Of a stretch of 64,000 nucleotides of DNA, positions 57,137 through 64,000 are shown piece after piece; positions within the stretch are counted from its first letter, which is position 1; each line of letters opens with the position of its first letter. Made by a program: the position numbers and the translations under genes. The notes beneath the pieces are model-generated. The model had not been told where the DNA came from. It did not search any database and saw only the letters and a list, made by a program, of their open reading frames with translations. Source of the DNA: Borreliella lanei (GTDB taxonomy: Bacteria > Spirochaetota > Spirochaetia > Borreliales > Borreliaceae); contig NZ_JACHFC010000003.1 of NCBI RefSeq assembly GCF_014205895.1, positions 1-64,000 on the forward strand, written 5' to 3'.

Positions 57137-57853
57137 ATGAATCTAATGTTAATAACTTTTAATGAATTTAAAACAGGAATTTCACTCAATGACACTAGGG
57201 CAGAACATCTTGTTAAAATCTTAAAATTAAAAGATAATGACAAATTTAAATTTGGAATTCTTGGAGAAAAAAACATTTACCATTGCATTTACAAAAAAGA
57301 TAAAAAACTATTTTTCAAGAAAATTTTTAAAATAGCTGAATCTAATAAACTTAAAAAATTATATGTACTAATTGGAATGATAAGACCAATTGTTGCTAAA
57401 AGAATCATAAAAGAACTTGCTAGCATTGGAATATACAAAATAATTTTTTTTAACACTGAGCTTACTGAAAAATCATATTTAAATTCTAAAATCTTTAAAA
57501 ACAATGATTGCGAAAAACATTTAATAGCCGGAGCAATGCAAGGAGGAGTAACCTACTTACCAGAAATAAAAATTATGAAAAATTTGAAAGACAGTCTTAA
57601 ATATATTAAACAAAAAAATTTTGAAATAAAAATATTGCTTGAAAAAAATAGTGGAAAAAATTTAATTGATATAGAACAAATAAATAATGCTGCCATTATT
57701 GTGGGGCCTGAGAGAGGATTTACAGAAAAAGAAAAACAATTAATATCTCAATATAATTTTTCCTCTTACAATATATCCTCAAACACCCTAAGAACAGAAA
57801 CAGCCATAATTGCTGCATCTATTATCACAGCATCAAAACTAATTAATATGTGA
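57137..57853 (+). CDS. rsmE: 16S rRNA m3U1498 methyltransferase
   Basis: RsmE is a SPOUT methyltransferase. The N-terminal PUA-like domain (about 1-70, RAEHLVKILKLKDNDKFKFG) precedes the knotted SAM domain with AGAMQGG, IIVGPERGFTEKE and NTLRTETAIIAA. Length (238) matches. AAGGA nine bases before the ATG gives the start. It stands alone on the plus strand between trxA and the convergent PASTA gene. Confidence 0.93.
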   Translation: MNLMLITFNEFKTGISLNDTRAEHLVKILKLKDNDKFKFGILGEKNIYHCIYKKDKKLFFKKIFKIAESNKLKKLYVLIGMIRPIVAKRIIKELASIGIYKIIFFNTELTEKSYLNSKIFKNNDCEKHLIAGAMQGGVTYLPEIKIMKNLKDSLKYIKQKNFEIKILLEKNSGKNLIDIEQINNAAIIVGPERGFTEKEKQLISQYNFSSYNISSNTLRTETAIIAASIITASKLINM

Positions 57854-57904
57854 TTTTATGTTAGAAATTCTTTTAGCATTTGAAGTCAATCCGTTTAAGC
57901 AAGA

Positions 57905-58966
57905 TTAATTTATAACTGTTTGATTGATCAGCTTATCATAAATATAAAGCTCAATTATAGAGTCTTTGTGAACCTCATAGGGCAATTTAATCAACCCTCC
58001 TTTTGACTTAAAGGAATAAATCAGAGAATTTTTATCATCCAAGCCTTTTAGCCTAACAGATACATCAACATAAGATGGATGTTGCCTTAATTTATAAGTC
58101 AAAATTCCAAAAACAATTTTATCGTCAACCTTGGGCTTTGCAATAGTAATTAAAATTTTATCTGATTCATTTATTTTAGTTCCAGGTGGAATAGACTGAG
58201 AAATAATATTTCCAAAATCACCGGTATTTGCCAAATCAATGTCAAAATTAATACTATCACTTAAAAGAGAAGCAATTGCATCTTTATAATAAATTCCAAT
58301 ATAATTTTTAACATGCTTATCCAAATGATCTTTACCTTTACTAATTAAAAATTGAAGATCCGTTAAACTTGATATTTGACTACCCGGTGATGGATTTTGA
58401 CGAATTATTATACCTTTTGGCAATTCACTCTCAACCTCAAGAGGTTTAACAATATGGTAAAGTAATTTAGAATTATCAAAAGAATTGGCCTTTAAATTGA
58501 TAATAACATCGTCAATGTTTTTGCCAATAAAACTATCAACTCTGTTTATTATGGCCCCTTTGCTAATGAAAATTATAACCTTATTGCCATGTCTTAAAAC
58601 AGTTCCTGGTTTTGGACCCTGCTCTATTACCTTTCCTTTATCAAGAGCGCTTGAAGAAAATTTAAATTCAATGTGAGGAATCAGCTCTTTTCTCTGCAAT
58701 TCAATAACAGCATCCTCAATAGTAAGAGAATAAAGATTTGGAACAACTGCAATCTCGTTATTTTCTAAAACCATAAAGAAAATTGCAAAAGAAACAATTA
58801 AAGATCCAAAAATAACTAAAAGCAATGCCTTAATTGTGGTTTTGGGCAAAATCAACATTTCATTATTACAATTTTTGTTACTCTGCGTCAGATCTAATTT
58901 ATTTTTAAACAATTCCTCTTCATTAGAAAATTTATTTTCTAAATTGTCTTTATTATTAAAGCTAAT
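57905..58966 (-). CDS. Membrane protein with PASTA domains and no kinase, probable AUU start
   Basis: A cytoplasmic tail, one membrane helix (LLLVIFGSLIVSFAIFFMV) and two to three PASTA domains follow in order. VVPNLYSLTIEDAVIELQ, GKVIEQGPKPGT, IIIRQNPSPGSQ and ISQSIPPGTKINE show the repeated Pro-Gly ends. There is no kinase domain; PASTA domains bind cell-wall fragments or act as spacers. The gene follows def and fmt, where Firmicutes place a PASTA-type Ser/Thr kinase. The only start with a ribosome-binding site is ATT at 58966: TAGGAGGG overlaps the fmt stop, and five bases separate AGGAGG from ATT. The next start in frame is TTG at 58912, with GAGG only two bases away. The product from ATT is 353 residues. 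Confidence 0.75.
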   Translation of the reverse strand: MSFNNKDNLENKFSNEEELFKNKLDLTQSNKNCNNEMLILPKTTIKALLLVIFGSLIVSFAIFFMVLENNEIAVVPNLYSLTIEDAVIELQRKELIPHIEFKFSSSALDKGKVIEQGPKPGTVLRHGNKVIIFISKGAIINRVDSFIGKNIDDVIINLKANSFDNSKLLYHIVKPLEVESELPKGIIIRQNPSPGSQISSLTDLQFLISKGKDHLDKHVKNYIGIYYKDAIASLLSDSINFDIDLANTGDFGNIISQSIPPGTKINESDKILITIAKPKVDDKIVFGILTYKLRQHPSYVDVSVRLKGLDDKNSLIYSFKSKGGLIKLPYEVHKDSIIELYIYDKLINQTVIN

Positions 58967-58975
58967 ATATCCCTC

Positions 58976-59914
58976 CTATTCTATTGAAGAAAACACTTGC
59001 CCTATTAGCTGCCTACTACCATTATAAAAAGACTTAAAATCCAAAACCTTTCTTCCAGGTCTTTGAACTTCTAAAAGCAAAAGCATCCCTTTCCCGGTAT
59101 TAACAAATAATCCTTTTTCAGGATTAAAATCAACAATTTCTCCCACTTTTCTCTCCTTATATAAATCTATCTCCAAAAAGTCAGCGCGATGAAAAATAAT
59201 GTCGCTATAATTAAGCCTAGCTCTTACAAGTGGCCAAGGATTGCACGCATTAATTTTGTTTTTAATCTCAAATGCACTTAAATTAAAATCTATAAACCCA
59301 GATTCTTTTTTTAAAAAAGAACAAAAAGTAGCTTCGCTTGATTTTTGAGGAATTCCCAAAAAACCTTTGCTAATTTTTTCCAAAGCTTCTAAAACAAGGC
59401 TTGGACTAAGACTTGATACAAGCTTTGAAATATCATAACTTGTATCATAAGATCTTATTTCAAATTTTTTTTGAACCAAAATATTACCACTATCCATTTC
59501 TAAAGCCATACTCTGAATAGTAACACCGCTAACACAATCGCCATTTAAAATTGCAGATTGAATCGGGGAAACACCCCTATATTTGGGTAAAAGAGAAGGA
59601 TGAACATTAATACACCCCTTTGGGAAAAGATCTAAAAATTCTTTTTTAAAAATCTTGCCATAAGAAAAAACTAACATTAAATCTGGATTTAAATCCCTAA
59701 CTAAATTTAATGTATTATCATCAAGAATCAAGGGGTCAAGAACTTTAATATTCCTAGCAATAGCCTCTGCCTTTATTACATTTTGACTTAACTTTTGTCC
59801 TCTACCCTTAGGTTTATCAGGCAAAGTCAAAACTCCCACCACCTCATAATGCTTTAAAATCTCCTTGAAAACTTCTAAAGCAATAGAAGAAGAGCTTACA
59901 AAAAATATTTTCAT
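58976..59914 (-). CDS. fmt: Methionyl-tRNA formyltransferase
   Basis: Fmt formylates Met-tRNA for initiation using 10-formyl-THF (made by folD in this window). The formyltransferase domain has FVSSSSIALEVF, NVHPSLLPKYRG and MALEMDSGNIL, and the C-terminal domain is at about 200-312. Length (312) is normal. The start overlaps def by four bases (ATGA), and the stop TAG is part of the ribosome-binding site of the next gene. fmt and the PASTA gene are in the same frame, separated only by that TAG and three further codons. Confidence 0.96.
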   Translation of the reverse strand: MKIFFVSSSSIALEVFKEILKHYEVVGVLTLPDKPKGRGQKLSQNVIKAEAIARNIKVLDPLILDDNTLNLVRDLNPDLMLVFSYGKIFKKEFLDLFPKGCINVHPSLLPKYRGVSPIQSAILNGDCVSGVTIQSMALEMDSGNILVQKKFEIRSYDTSYDISKLVSSLSPSLVLEALEKISKGFLGIPQKSSEATFCSFLKKESGFIDFNLSAFEIKNKINACNPWPLVRARLNYSDIIFHRADFLEIDLYKERKVGEIVDFNPEKGLFVNTGKGMLLLLEVQRPGRKVLDFKSFYNGSRQLIGQVFSSIE

Positions 59915-60408
59915 TTTGCCTTAAGCCCTCTTTCTCTCATATAAGGCTTTAACAATTTATTTTTTAACTTTTCTTCGTAATAATCAATAAAAAGAACTCC
60001 ATTTAAATGGTCCATTTCATGCTGAATAATTCTTGCCAAAAAATCAGAATTTTCTATAGTAAAAGATTTTCCATTCTCGTCATGAAAATTTACCACAACA
60101 GCCTTAGGCCTCATTAAATCATAATAAACTCCTGGTATACTTAAACACCCTTCTTTGTAAGAACTAAGCTCATAAGAAGTCTCTATGATTGAAGGATTGA
60201 TAAAAACCAAAGGCTTTGCCATTTTATTCTCTCTAACTACAAAAAGCGCCAAATCAAGGCCTACCTGGGGAGCAGCAAGTCCAACTCCACCGCTAATATC
60301 CATCAATTCTATCATCTTTTTAGCATAATCTCTAATCTTATTGTCAATATTATCGATTTGTTTTGTCTTAACACGAAGCAAATCATTAGGATAAAATACC
60401 ATTTCCAT
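59911..60408 (-). CDS. def: Peptide deformylase
   Basis: Def removes the formyl group from nascent proteins and pairs with Fmt. Motif 1 is GVGLAAPQVG, motif 2 EGCLSIPG with the metal-binding Cys, motif 3 QHEMDHLNG with the two His and the catalytic Glu. Length (165) is typical. It lies 34 bases after the thioredoxin-like gene and overlaps fmt by four bases. Confidence 0.96.
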   Translation of the reverse strand: MEMVFYPNDLLRVKTKQIDNIDNKIRDYAKKMIELMDISGGVGLAAPQVGLDLALFVVRENKMAKPLVFINPSIIETSYELSSYKEGCLSIPGVYYDLMRPKAVVVNFHDENGKSFTIENSDFLARIIQHEMDHLNGVLFIDYYEEKLKNKLLKPYMRERGLKAK

Positions 60409-60442
60409 AAAAACTTATCTCCCTTTCAAACAAAAAAGACAC

Positions 60443-61132
60443 TTATTTTATTTTTCCAAAAAGCTTCCATTCCTCATTTCCCAATAACGAAAAATAAATA
60501 TTACCAATCCTAGACTTAGGAATAGCATAAAGCTTGTTTTCACTAATATCTTTAAAAACTAAAAATTCTTTAAGATCTGTATCAAAAAGAACAAGCTTTT
60601 TGTCTTTCCCATTGAACTTTAATCGCCAATCACCTTTTAATGTTTTATAAAAAAAGGTTCTCTCATCAACAGTATTAATTTCATAATCTTTTTGCTTTTT
60701 TAAAACACTTGTTGATTTTATGGCTCCCATAACATAGCTTAAAAAATCCTTATCAAATTGAACACTACTCAAAACAGCTCCTACATAAGCTGCCTTTATT
60801 TGCTCATTCTTAGAATCTACAAAAAAAATAGTTGGACTTTTTTGTAGATTAACTTTATTAAAAATTTCATTATCCTTGTCAATAACTAAAAAAACACTTT
60901 TTCTAGACACCTTGTGAATAATTTCATCATTTGCAAAAGAGTTTAAAAAATCTTTTATTAAATTTTCTTTAATATCTCTGCCAACCAAAATTAAAACATT
61001 TTTATCTAACTTTTGAGCTTTTTTAAGTGCAATCTCATAAGAACTCTCAAAAATAATATCTTCCGGTGGCAAAGAAAACAAATTTGAAAATCCTTGATTT
61101 AAAATCATTAAAAATGCAATTATAAATCTCAT
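60443..61132 (-). CDS. Exported thioredoxin-fold protein without CxxC
   Basis: A signal peptide covers about residues 1-19. Residues 30-130 follow the thioredoxin fold of the DUF255/thioredoxin-like family: NVLILVGRDIKEN sits where Trp-Cys-x-x-Cys would be, and LQKSPTIFFVDSKNEQIKAAYVG matches the cis-Pro strand and following hairpin. Both redox cysteines are absent (DIKE in their place). The C-terminal 90 residues form a beta-rich region with WRLKFNGKDKKLVLF. Redox activity is not expected; a chaperone or binding role is possible. It overlaps pepP by four bases and precedes def. Confidence 0.75.
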   Translation of the reverse strand: MRFIIAFLMILNQGFSNLFSLPPEDIIFESSYEIALKKAQKLDKNVLILVGRDIKENLIKDFLNSFANDEIIHKVSRKSVFLVIDKDNEIFNKVNLQKSPTIFFVDSKNEQIKAAYVGAVLSSVQFDKDFLSYVMGAIKSTSVLKKQKDYEINTVDERTFFYKTLKGDWRLKFNGKDKKLVLFDTDLKEFLVFKDISENKLYAIPKSRIGNIYFSLLGNEEWKLFGKIK

Positions 61133-62907
61133 ATTTCACTTGTTAGCTTTGCTAAAAATTCCAACTCTTCTTCATTATCAAAACGCTCTTTTAAGGTTAA
61201 AAACACATATTCATGATAATCATTGATATAATTTAACTCATCTTCTGAGAGCATTTCTTTTACTATTAATTCTTTTTCAAAAGGAACAAGAGTTAAATTC
61301 TCAAACTCTAAAAAAGCTCCAAAGTCATTTGTAAAAGCTTGCCTTACAAAAACTAAATTCTCAATTCTTATTCCATGACTAAATGTTCGATAAAGACCGG
61401 GCTCAATTGAAACCACCTCAGATCCTTTAAAAAGATAGCTAGAATTAGGACTAATCGAAACTGGAAGTTCATGAACATTGAGAAAAAAACCAACGCCATG
61501 CCCAGTGCCATGAATAAAATTCAACTCATTTTTTAAAAGCGGCAATCTGCAAATTCCATCAAGAAAAGCTCCAGAAGATCCATATGGAAACTTTAAAGAA
61601 GAAAGGTTAATGAAAGCCTTAAGAACCAAAGTATAGTCTCGCTTTTCTTCATCAGAAGCATCGCCTATTAAAAAAACTCTTGTAACGTCTGTCGTACCAA
61701 GTCCAAAATATGAACCTCCAGAATCAATCAAAAGAAGGCCATTGGCATTTATTTTTTTACCTCTTTTAGGCTTATAATGCGGAAGAGCTCCATTTTCTTT
61801 AAAACCAACTATTGAGTCAAAGCTAGAACTAAAAAAATCTTTATTCAATTTTCTAAAATGCAAAAGCATATCAGCAATGTCTATTTCATCTAATTCAGCC
61901 AATTCAACCTTGCTAAGGCTTTTAATTTTACGTAAAAATTTAATCAATGCAATAGCATCAATAACATGTGCTTCTTTCATCTTAAGAAGTTCATAATCGG
62001 TTTTTATTGCCTTAAGATTACTTATAATGCTATCTCCCAAAATTATATTATCCTCACCAAGAACTTTTAAAACCCTAACATTGGCATAAAATGAAACAAA
62101 AAATTTACCTTTATGCTTTATCTTGTCCAAAAAACAGTAAAAATTACTGTAAGGCTCTATTTCAAAATTTTCCATTTCAAGTGTTTCTTTAACGCTTGAA
62201 TCAAGTTTTTTTATATCAACAAAAAGAACGTTTTTTCGATCCTTATTCCTAGATATTAAAAGAAACGAATAAAACAATGCTGATTCTTTAACATCTGACC
62301 CTCTTAAATTCAATATCCAAGCAATCTCATCAAGAGCAGTAATAACATAAAAATCTGACAAATTCTTTTCTAAGATTAAATAAATAGATTTAATCTTTTC
62401 AGCTCTTTTATTATTCTTCTCAGCATCAGCCAATTCAAATATATGACTAAACTCAAGCTGGGGTCTAGATTTCCAAATTAAATCAATTAGATCCTGATTT
62501 AAAGCCTTGATATATGTATTTTTACATTTTTCAGACAACTCCTTATAAAACTTTATACTAATCTCATCTGAATAAATTCCAAGCTTTGAATCTTCAAGAT
62601 TCAAATTTATATACGTAAAAATATCAGGAGATCCTTTTACTCCAAGCTTTATTAATACAACTTCGGTTCCCTTAAGTTCTTGCTCGGCCTGTAAAAAATA
62701 CCTGCCATCCGTAAAAAGAACAGCTTTTGATAATGTTACAATTACCGTACCAAAGCTACCAGAAAAACCTGTAATAAACTTACGAGTGCTATACCTTTCA
62801 TGAGAATATTCGCTAAAATGAGGATCATAACCTGCTACCAAATAAGCATCAATTCCATTATCCCTCATGTGATCTCTAAGTAAAGCCAATCTTTTATTAA
62901 TATCCAA
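61129..62907 (-). CDS. pepP: Xaa-Pro aminopeptidase (M24B)
   Basis: This metallopeptidase removes the first residue before proline. Two N-terminal creatinase-like domains (about 1-300) precede the pita-bread domain. The metal ligands are visible as LLIDSGGSY (Asp), TTDVTR (Asp), HGTGHGVG (His), SIEPGLY (Glu) and IRIENL (Glu). The 592-residue form resembles the long three-domain aminopeptidase P. The frame opens at a TTG (62928), but AAGGGG seven bases before the TTG at 62907 sets the start. An extended -10 promoter lies upstream. The next gene overlaps by four bases. Peptide use is probably central in an amino-acid auxotroph (inference). Confidence 0.94.
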   Translation of the reverse strand: MDINKRLALLRDHMRDNGIDAYLVAGYDPHFSEYSHERYSTRKFITGFSGSFGTVIVTLSKAVLFTDGRYFLQAEQELKGTEVVLIKLGVKGSPDIFTYINLNLEDSKLGIYSDEISIKFYKELSEKCKNTYIKALNQDLIDLIWKSRPQLEFSHIFELADAEKNNKRAEKIKSIYLILEKNLSDFYVITALDEIAWILNLRGSDVKESALFYSFLLISRNKDRKNVLFVDIKKLDSSVKETLEMENFEIEPYSNFYCFLDKIKHKGKFFVSFYANVRVLKVLGEDNIILGDSIISNLKAIKTDYELLKMKEAHVIDAIALIKFLRKIKSLSKVELAELDEIDIADMLLHFRKLNKDFFSSSFDSIVGFKENGALPHYKPKRGKKINANGLLLIDSGGSYFGLGTTDVTRVFLIGDASDEEKRDYTLVLKAFINLSSLKFPYGSSGAFLDGICRLPLLKNELNFIHGTGHGVGFFLNVHELPVSISPNSSYLFKGSEVVSIEPGLYRTFSHGIRIENLVFVRQAFTNDFGAFLEFENLTLVPFEKELIVKEMLSEDELNYINDYHEYVFLTLKERFDNEEELEFLAKLTSEI

Positions 62908-62941
62908 AAAAATCCCCTTTATACACAACCCTGCTAATACT

Positions 62942-62950
62942 AGTATACCA
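62942..62950 (-). promoter_or_regulatory. Extended -10 promoter of pepP
   Basis: On the minus strand TGGTATACT (62950-62942) is a TGn-type extended -10 element. Transcription would start near 62935, 28 bases before the pepP TTG with its AAGGGG. Confidence 0.5.
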
Positions 62951-62962
62951 AATAATTATCAA

Positions 62963-62991
62963 TTTAAAAAAAATTTTTTATTTGATATAAT
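62963..62991 (+). promoter_or_regulatory. Predicted promoter of the Cof-type phosphatase gene
   Basis: TTTAAA (62963-62968), 17 bases and TGATATAAT ending at 62991 (extended -10 with TATAAT 62986-62991) lie 31 bases before the ATG at 63023, which has AAAGGA upstream. It is back to back with the pepP promoter. Confidence 0.65.
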
Positions 62992-63022
62992 TTAGCTTGA
63001 AATTAACTCCAAAGGATAAAAC

Positions 63023-63913
63023 ATGAAAAATATTAAAGCGGTTGCCTCTGATCTTGATGGCACTCTTTTACTATCAAAAAGCTATATTGGAGCCTTTACA
63101 GAACTTGTAATTAAAAAATTAACAAAAGAAAAAAAGAAATTCATAATAGCAACAGGAAGAAGTAAAAATGAAATCATTCAAATTACAAGAAAAACAGATC
63201 AACTGCAAGTTTCATTTTTCATTACATTAAACGGAGCAAAAGTTTACAATCAAGAATGGAAATTAATAAAAAGTCACAATTTATCTGCCGAAGTGGTAAA
63301 GAAGATTTTAAATTTAAGAAACGAGAAATTCAGTCACATACCTCATTTTTTACATAAAGCAGATCAAAACGACGACCAATTAAATATTGACATCAAGACT
63401 AAAATTGCAATTGATCAATGCAAGAAATTGCAAAAAGAATCCAATATCTTCAGACATGAAATAGTCAGCCCAATCAATAAAATTCAAGAAATTAAAGACT
63501 TTAGTGAACTTGAAAACTTTGAAAATGTTGCAAAAATAATACTAGCTGGCAGAGAAGAAAGCCTAATAGAATATGAAGCAATGATTTTAGAAAAATATAA
63601 AGGAGAAATAAATGCATACCTTTCTACTCCAAATTCACTAGAAATCGTAGATCATAAAGTTTCTAAAGGCAATGCATTAAAAGAAGTTCTTAAAACTATA
63701 AATATTGATTTAAGCGAAACCATAGCTTTTGGAGATGGATTTAATGATACCGATATGCTAGAAAATGTAAAAAAGGGATTACTAATGGGAAATGCAAATT
63801 ATAGATTAAAAGCAATGCTTCCTTACTTAGAAATAATAGGAACAAATGATGAAGAAGCTGTTGCACACTACATTAATGAGAATGTCTTAGAAGAGCCTAT
63901 TCGGGAGGAATAA
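63023..63913 (+). CDS. Cof-type HAD-superfamily hydrolase
   Basis: The Cof/YidA-type sugar-phosphatase motifs are present. Motif I is ASDLDGTLLLSK, motif II IIATGRSKNE, a cap follows at about 85-195, motif III is KVSKGNALKEVL with Lys, and motif IV is AFGDGFNDTDMLE. The expected activity is dephosphorylation of sugar phosphates or related metabolites; the substrate is not known. Length (296). AAAGGA at good spacing sets the ATG. The next gene starts directly after its TAA, with GGGAGG inside its 3' end, so the two are coupled. Confidence 0.93.
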   Translation: MKNIKAVASDLDGTLLLSKSYIGAFTELVIKKLTKEKKKFIIATGRSKNEIIQITRKTDQLQVSFFITLNGAKVYNQEWKLIKSHNLSAEVVKKILNLRNEKFSHIPHFLHKADQNDDQLNIDIKTKIAIDQCKKLQKESNIFRHEIVSPINKIQEIKDFSELENFENVAKIILAGREESLIEYEAMILEKYKGEINAYLSTPNSLEIVDHKVSKGNALKEVLKTINIDLSETIAFGDGFNDTDMLENVKKGLLMGNANYRLKAMLPYLEIIGTNDEEAVAHYINENVLEEPIREE

Positions 63914-64000
63914 ATGGAGAAAGATTTAATAAAATATGCAGAGCTTATAATTTTAAAGGGAATTAATTTACAAAAAAATCAATGTGTTTTAATTCAAGGT
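63914..64000 (+). CDS. N-terminal start of an M29-type aminopeptidase (truncated by the window)
   Basis: The ATG at 63914 follows the previous gene stop directly, with GGGAGG as ribosome-binding site. The 29 visible residues, including YAELIILKGINLQKNQ, fit the start of M29 aminopeptidases (AmpS/PepS type), which open with a helix and the phrase Leu-Gln-Lys-Gly-Gln. The rest lies beyond the window. The assignment rests on this short stretch and on remembered gene order in B. burgdorferi. Confidence 0.6.
   Translation, partial: MEKDLIKYAELIILKGINLQKNQCVLIQG

Overview
This window is a piece of the linear chromosome of a Lyme-disease spirochaete (Borrelia burgdorferi sensu lato, also called Borreliella). 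The evidence is the very AT-rich composition, the tmRNA tag AKNNNFTSSNLVMAA, the P13 porin, the PUR-domain regulator BpuR, and a gene order that matches, from memory, BB_0001 to BB_0069 of B. burgdorferi B31, the left end of the chromosome. I cannot tell the species within the complex. No insertion sequence, prophage, CRISPR array or rRNA was seen. The window holds 66 protein genes (two cut by the window edges), one tRNA and the tmRNA.

Layout. 1-5.1 kb: end of an unknown gene, a GH3 hexosaminidase, a UDP-sugar pyrophosphorylase-like protein and a divergent phosphohexomutase. 5.1-8.2 kb: trpS, an AI-2E family permease and a HAD phosphatase. 8.3-14.6 kb: a tightly packed plus-strand operon (cdaA, cdaR, acpS, DUF2225, truA, a degenerate uracil-DNA-glycosylase-like gene, priA) that carries c-di-AMP synthesis. 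14.6-25.5 kb: udk, a rhodanese relic, yitT, rluD, PPi-dependent phosphofructokinase, queA, ruvB, ruvA, a sorbosone-dehydrogenase-like protein, yebC and folD. 25.6-31.9 kb: envelope and export genes (a BAM lipoprotein, two signal peptidase paralogues, a PEGA/FGE-like membrane protein), smpB and p13. 32-45.2 kb: parC, parE, plsC, a lipoprotein, a PpiD/SurA-like chaperone, cheR, phoU and a short SMC. 45.3-49.9 kb: rnhB, bpuR, tRNA-Gly, tmRNA, two queuosine-precursor-type transporters, a SpoU methylase and ung. 50-53.4 kb: the glycolytic operon gap-pgk-tpiA-secG. 53.4-64 kb: a TPR protein, a CorC/TlyC-like protein, ybeY, trxA, rsmE, a PASTA protein, fmt, def, a thioredoxin-like protein, pepP, a Cof-type phosphatase and the start of an M29 aminopeptidase.

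How the genes work together. Glycolysis is represented by pfp, gap, pgk and tpiA, with a PPi-dependent entry step. smpB and tmRNA form the ribosome-rescue pair. queA plus YhhQ-type permeases point to salvage of a queuosine precursor rather than synthesis. ung, ruvAB and priA serve DNA repair and fork restart. Most genes lie on the minus strand, as expected for the left arm of a chromosome replicated outward from the centre. Plus-strand proteins are visibly richer in Lys/Asn/Ile and minus-strand ones in Phe/Val/Gly/Asp.

The most interesting signals are proteins that keep a family fold but have lost catalytic residues: a signal peptidase with Ser to Glu and Lys to Ser, a UDG-like protein with His to Leu, a rhodanese with Cys to Gly, and a second YhhQ-type protein without its Thr-Asp signature. 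Others are a probable AUU start codon on the PASTA gene, several promoters placed so that the mRNA would be leaderless, an SMC with no recognisable hinge, and a 24-bp inverted repeat sitting on the apparently premature stop of the hexosaminidase.
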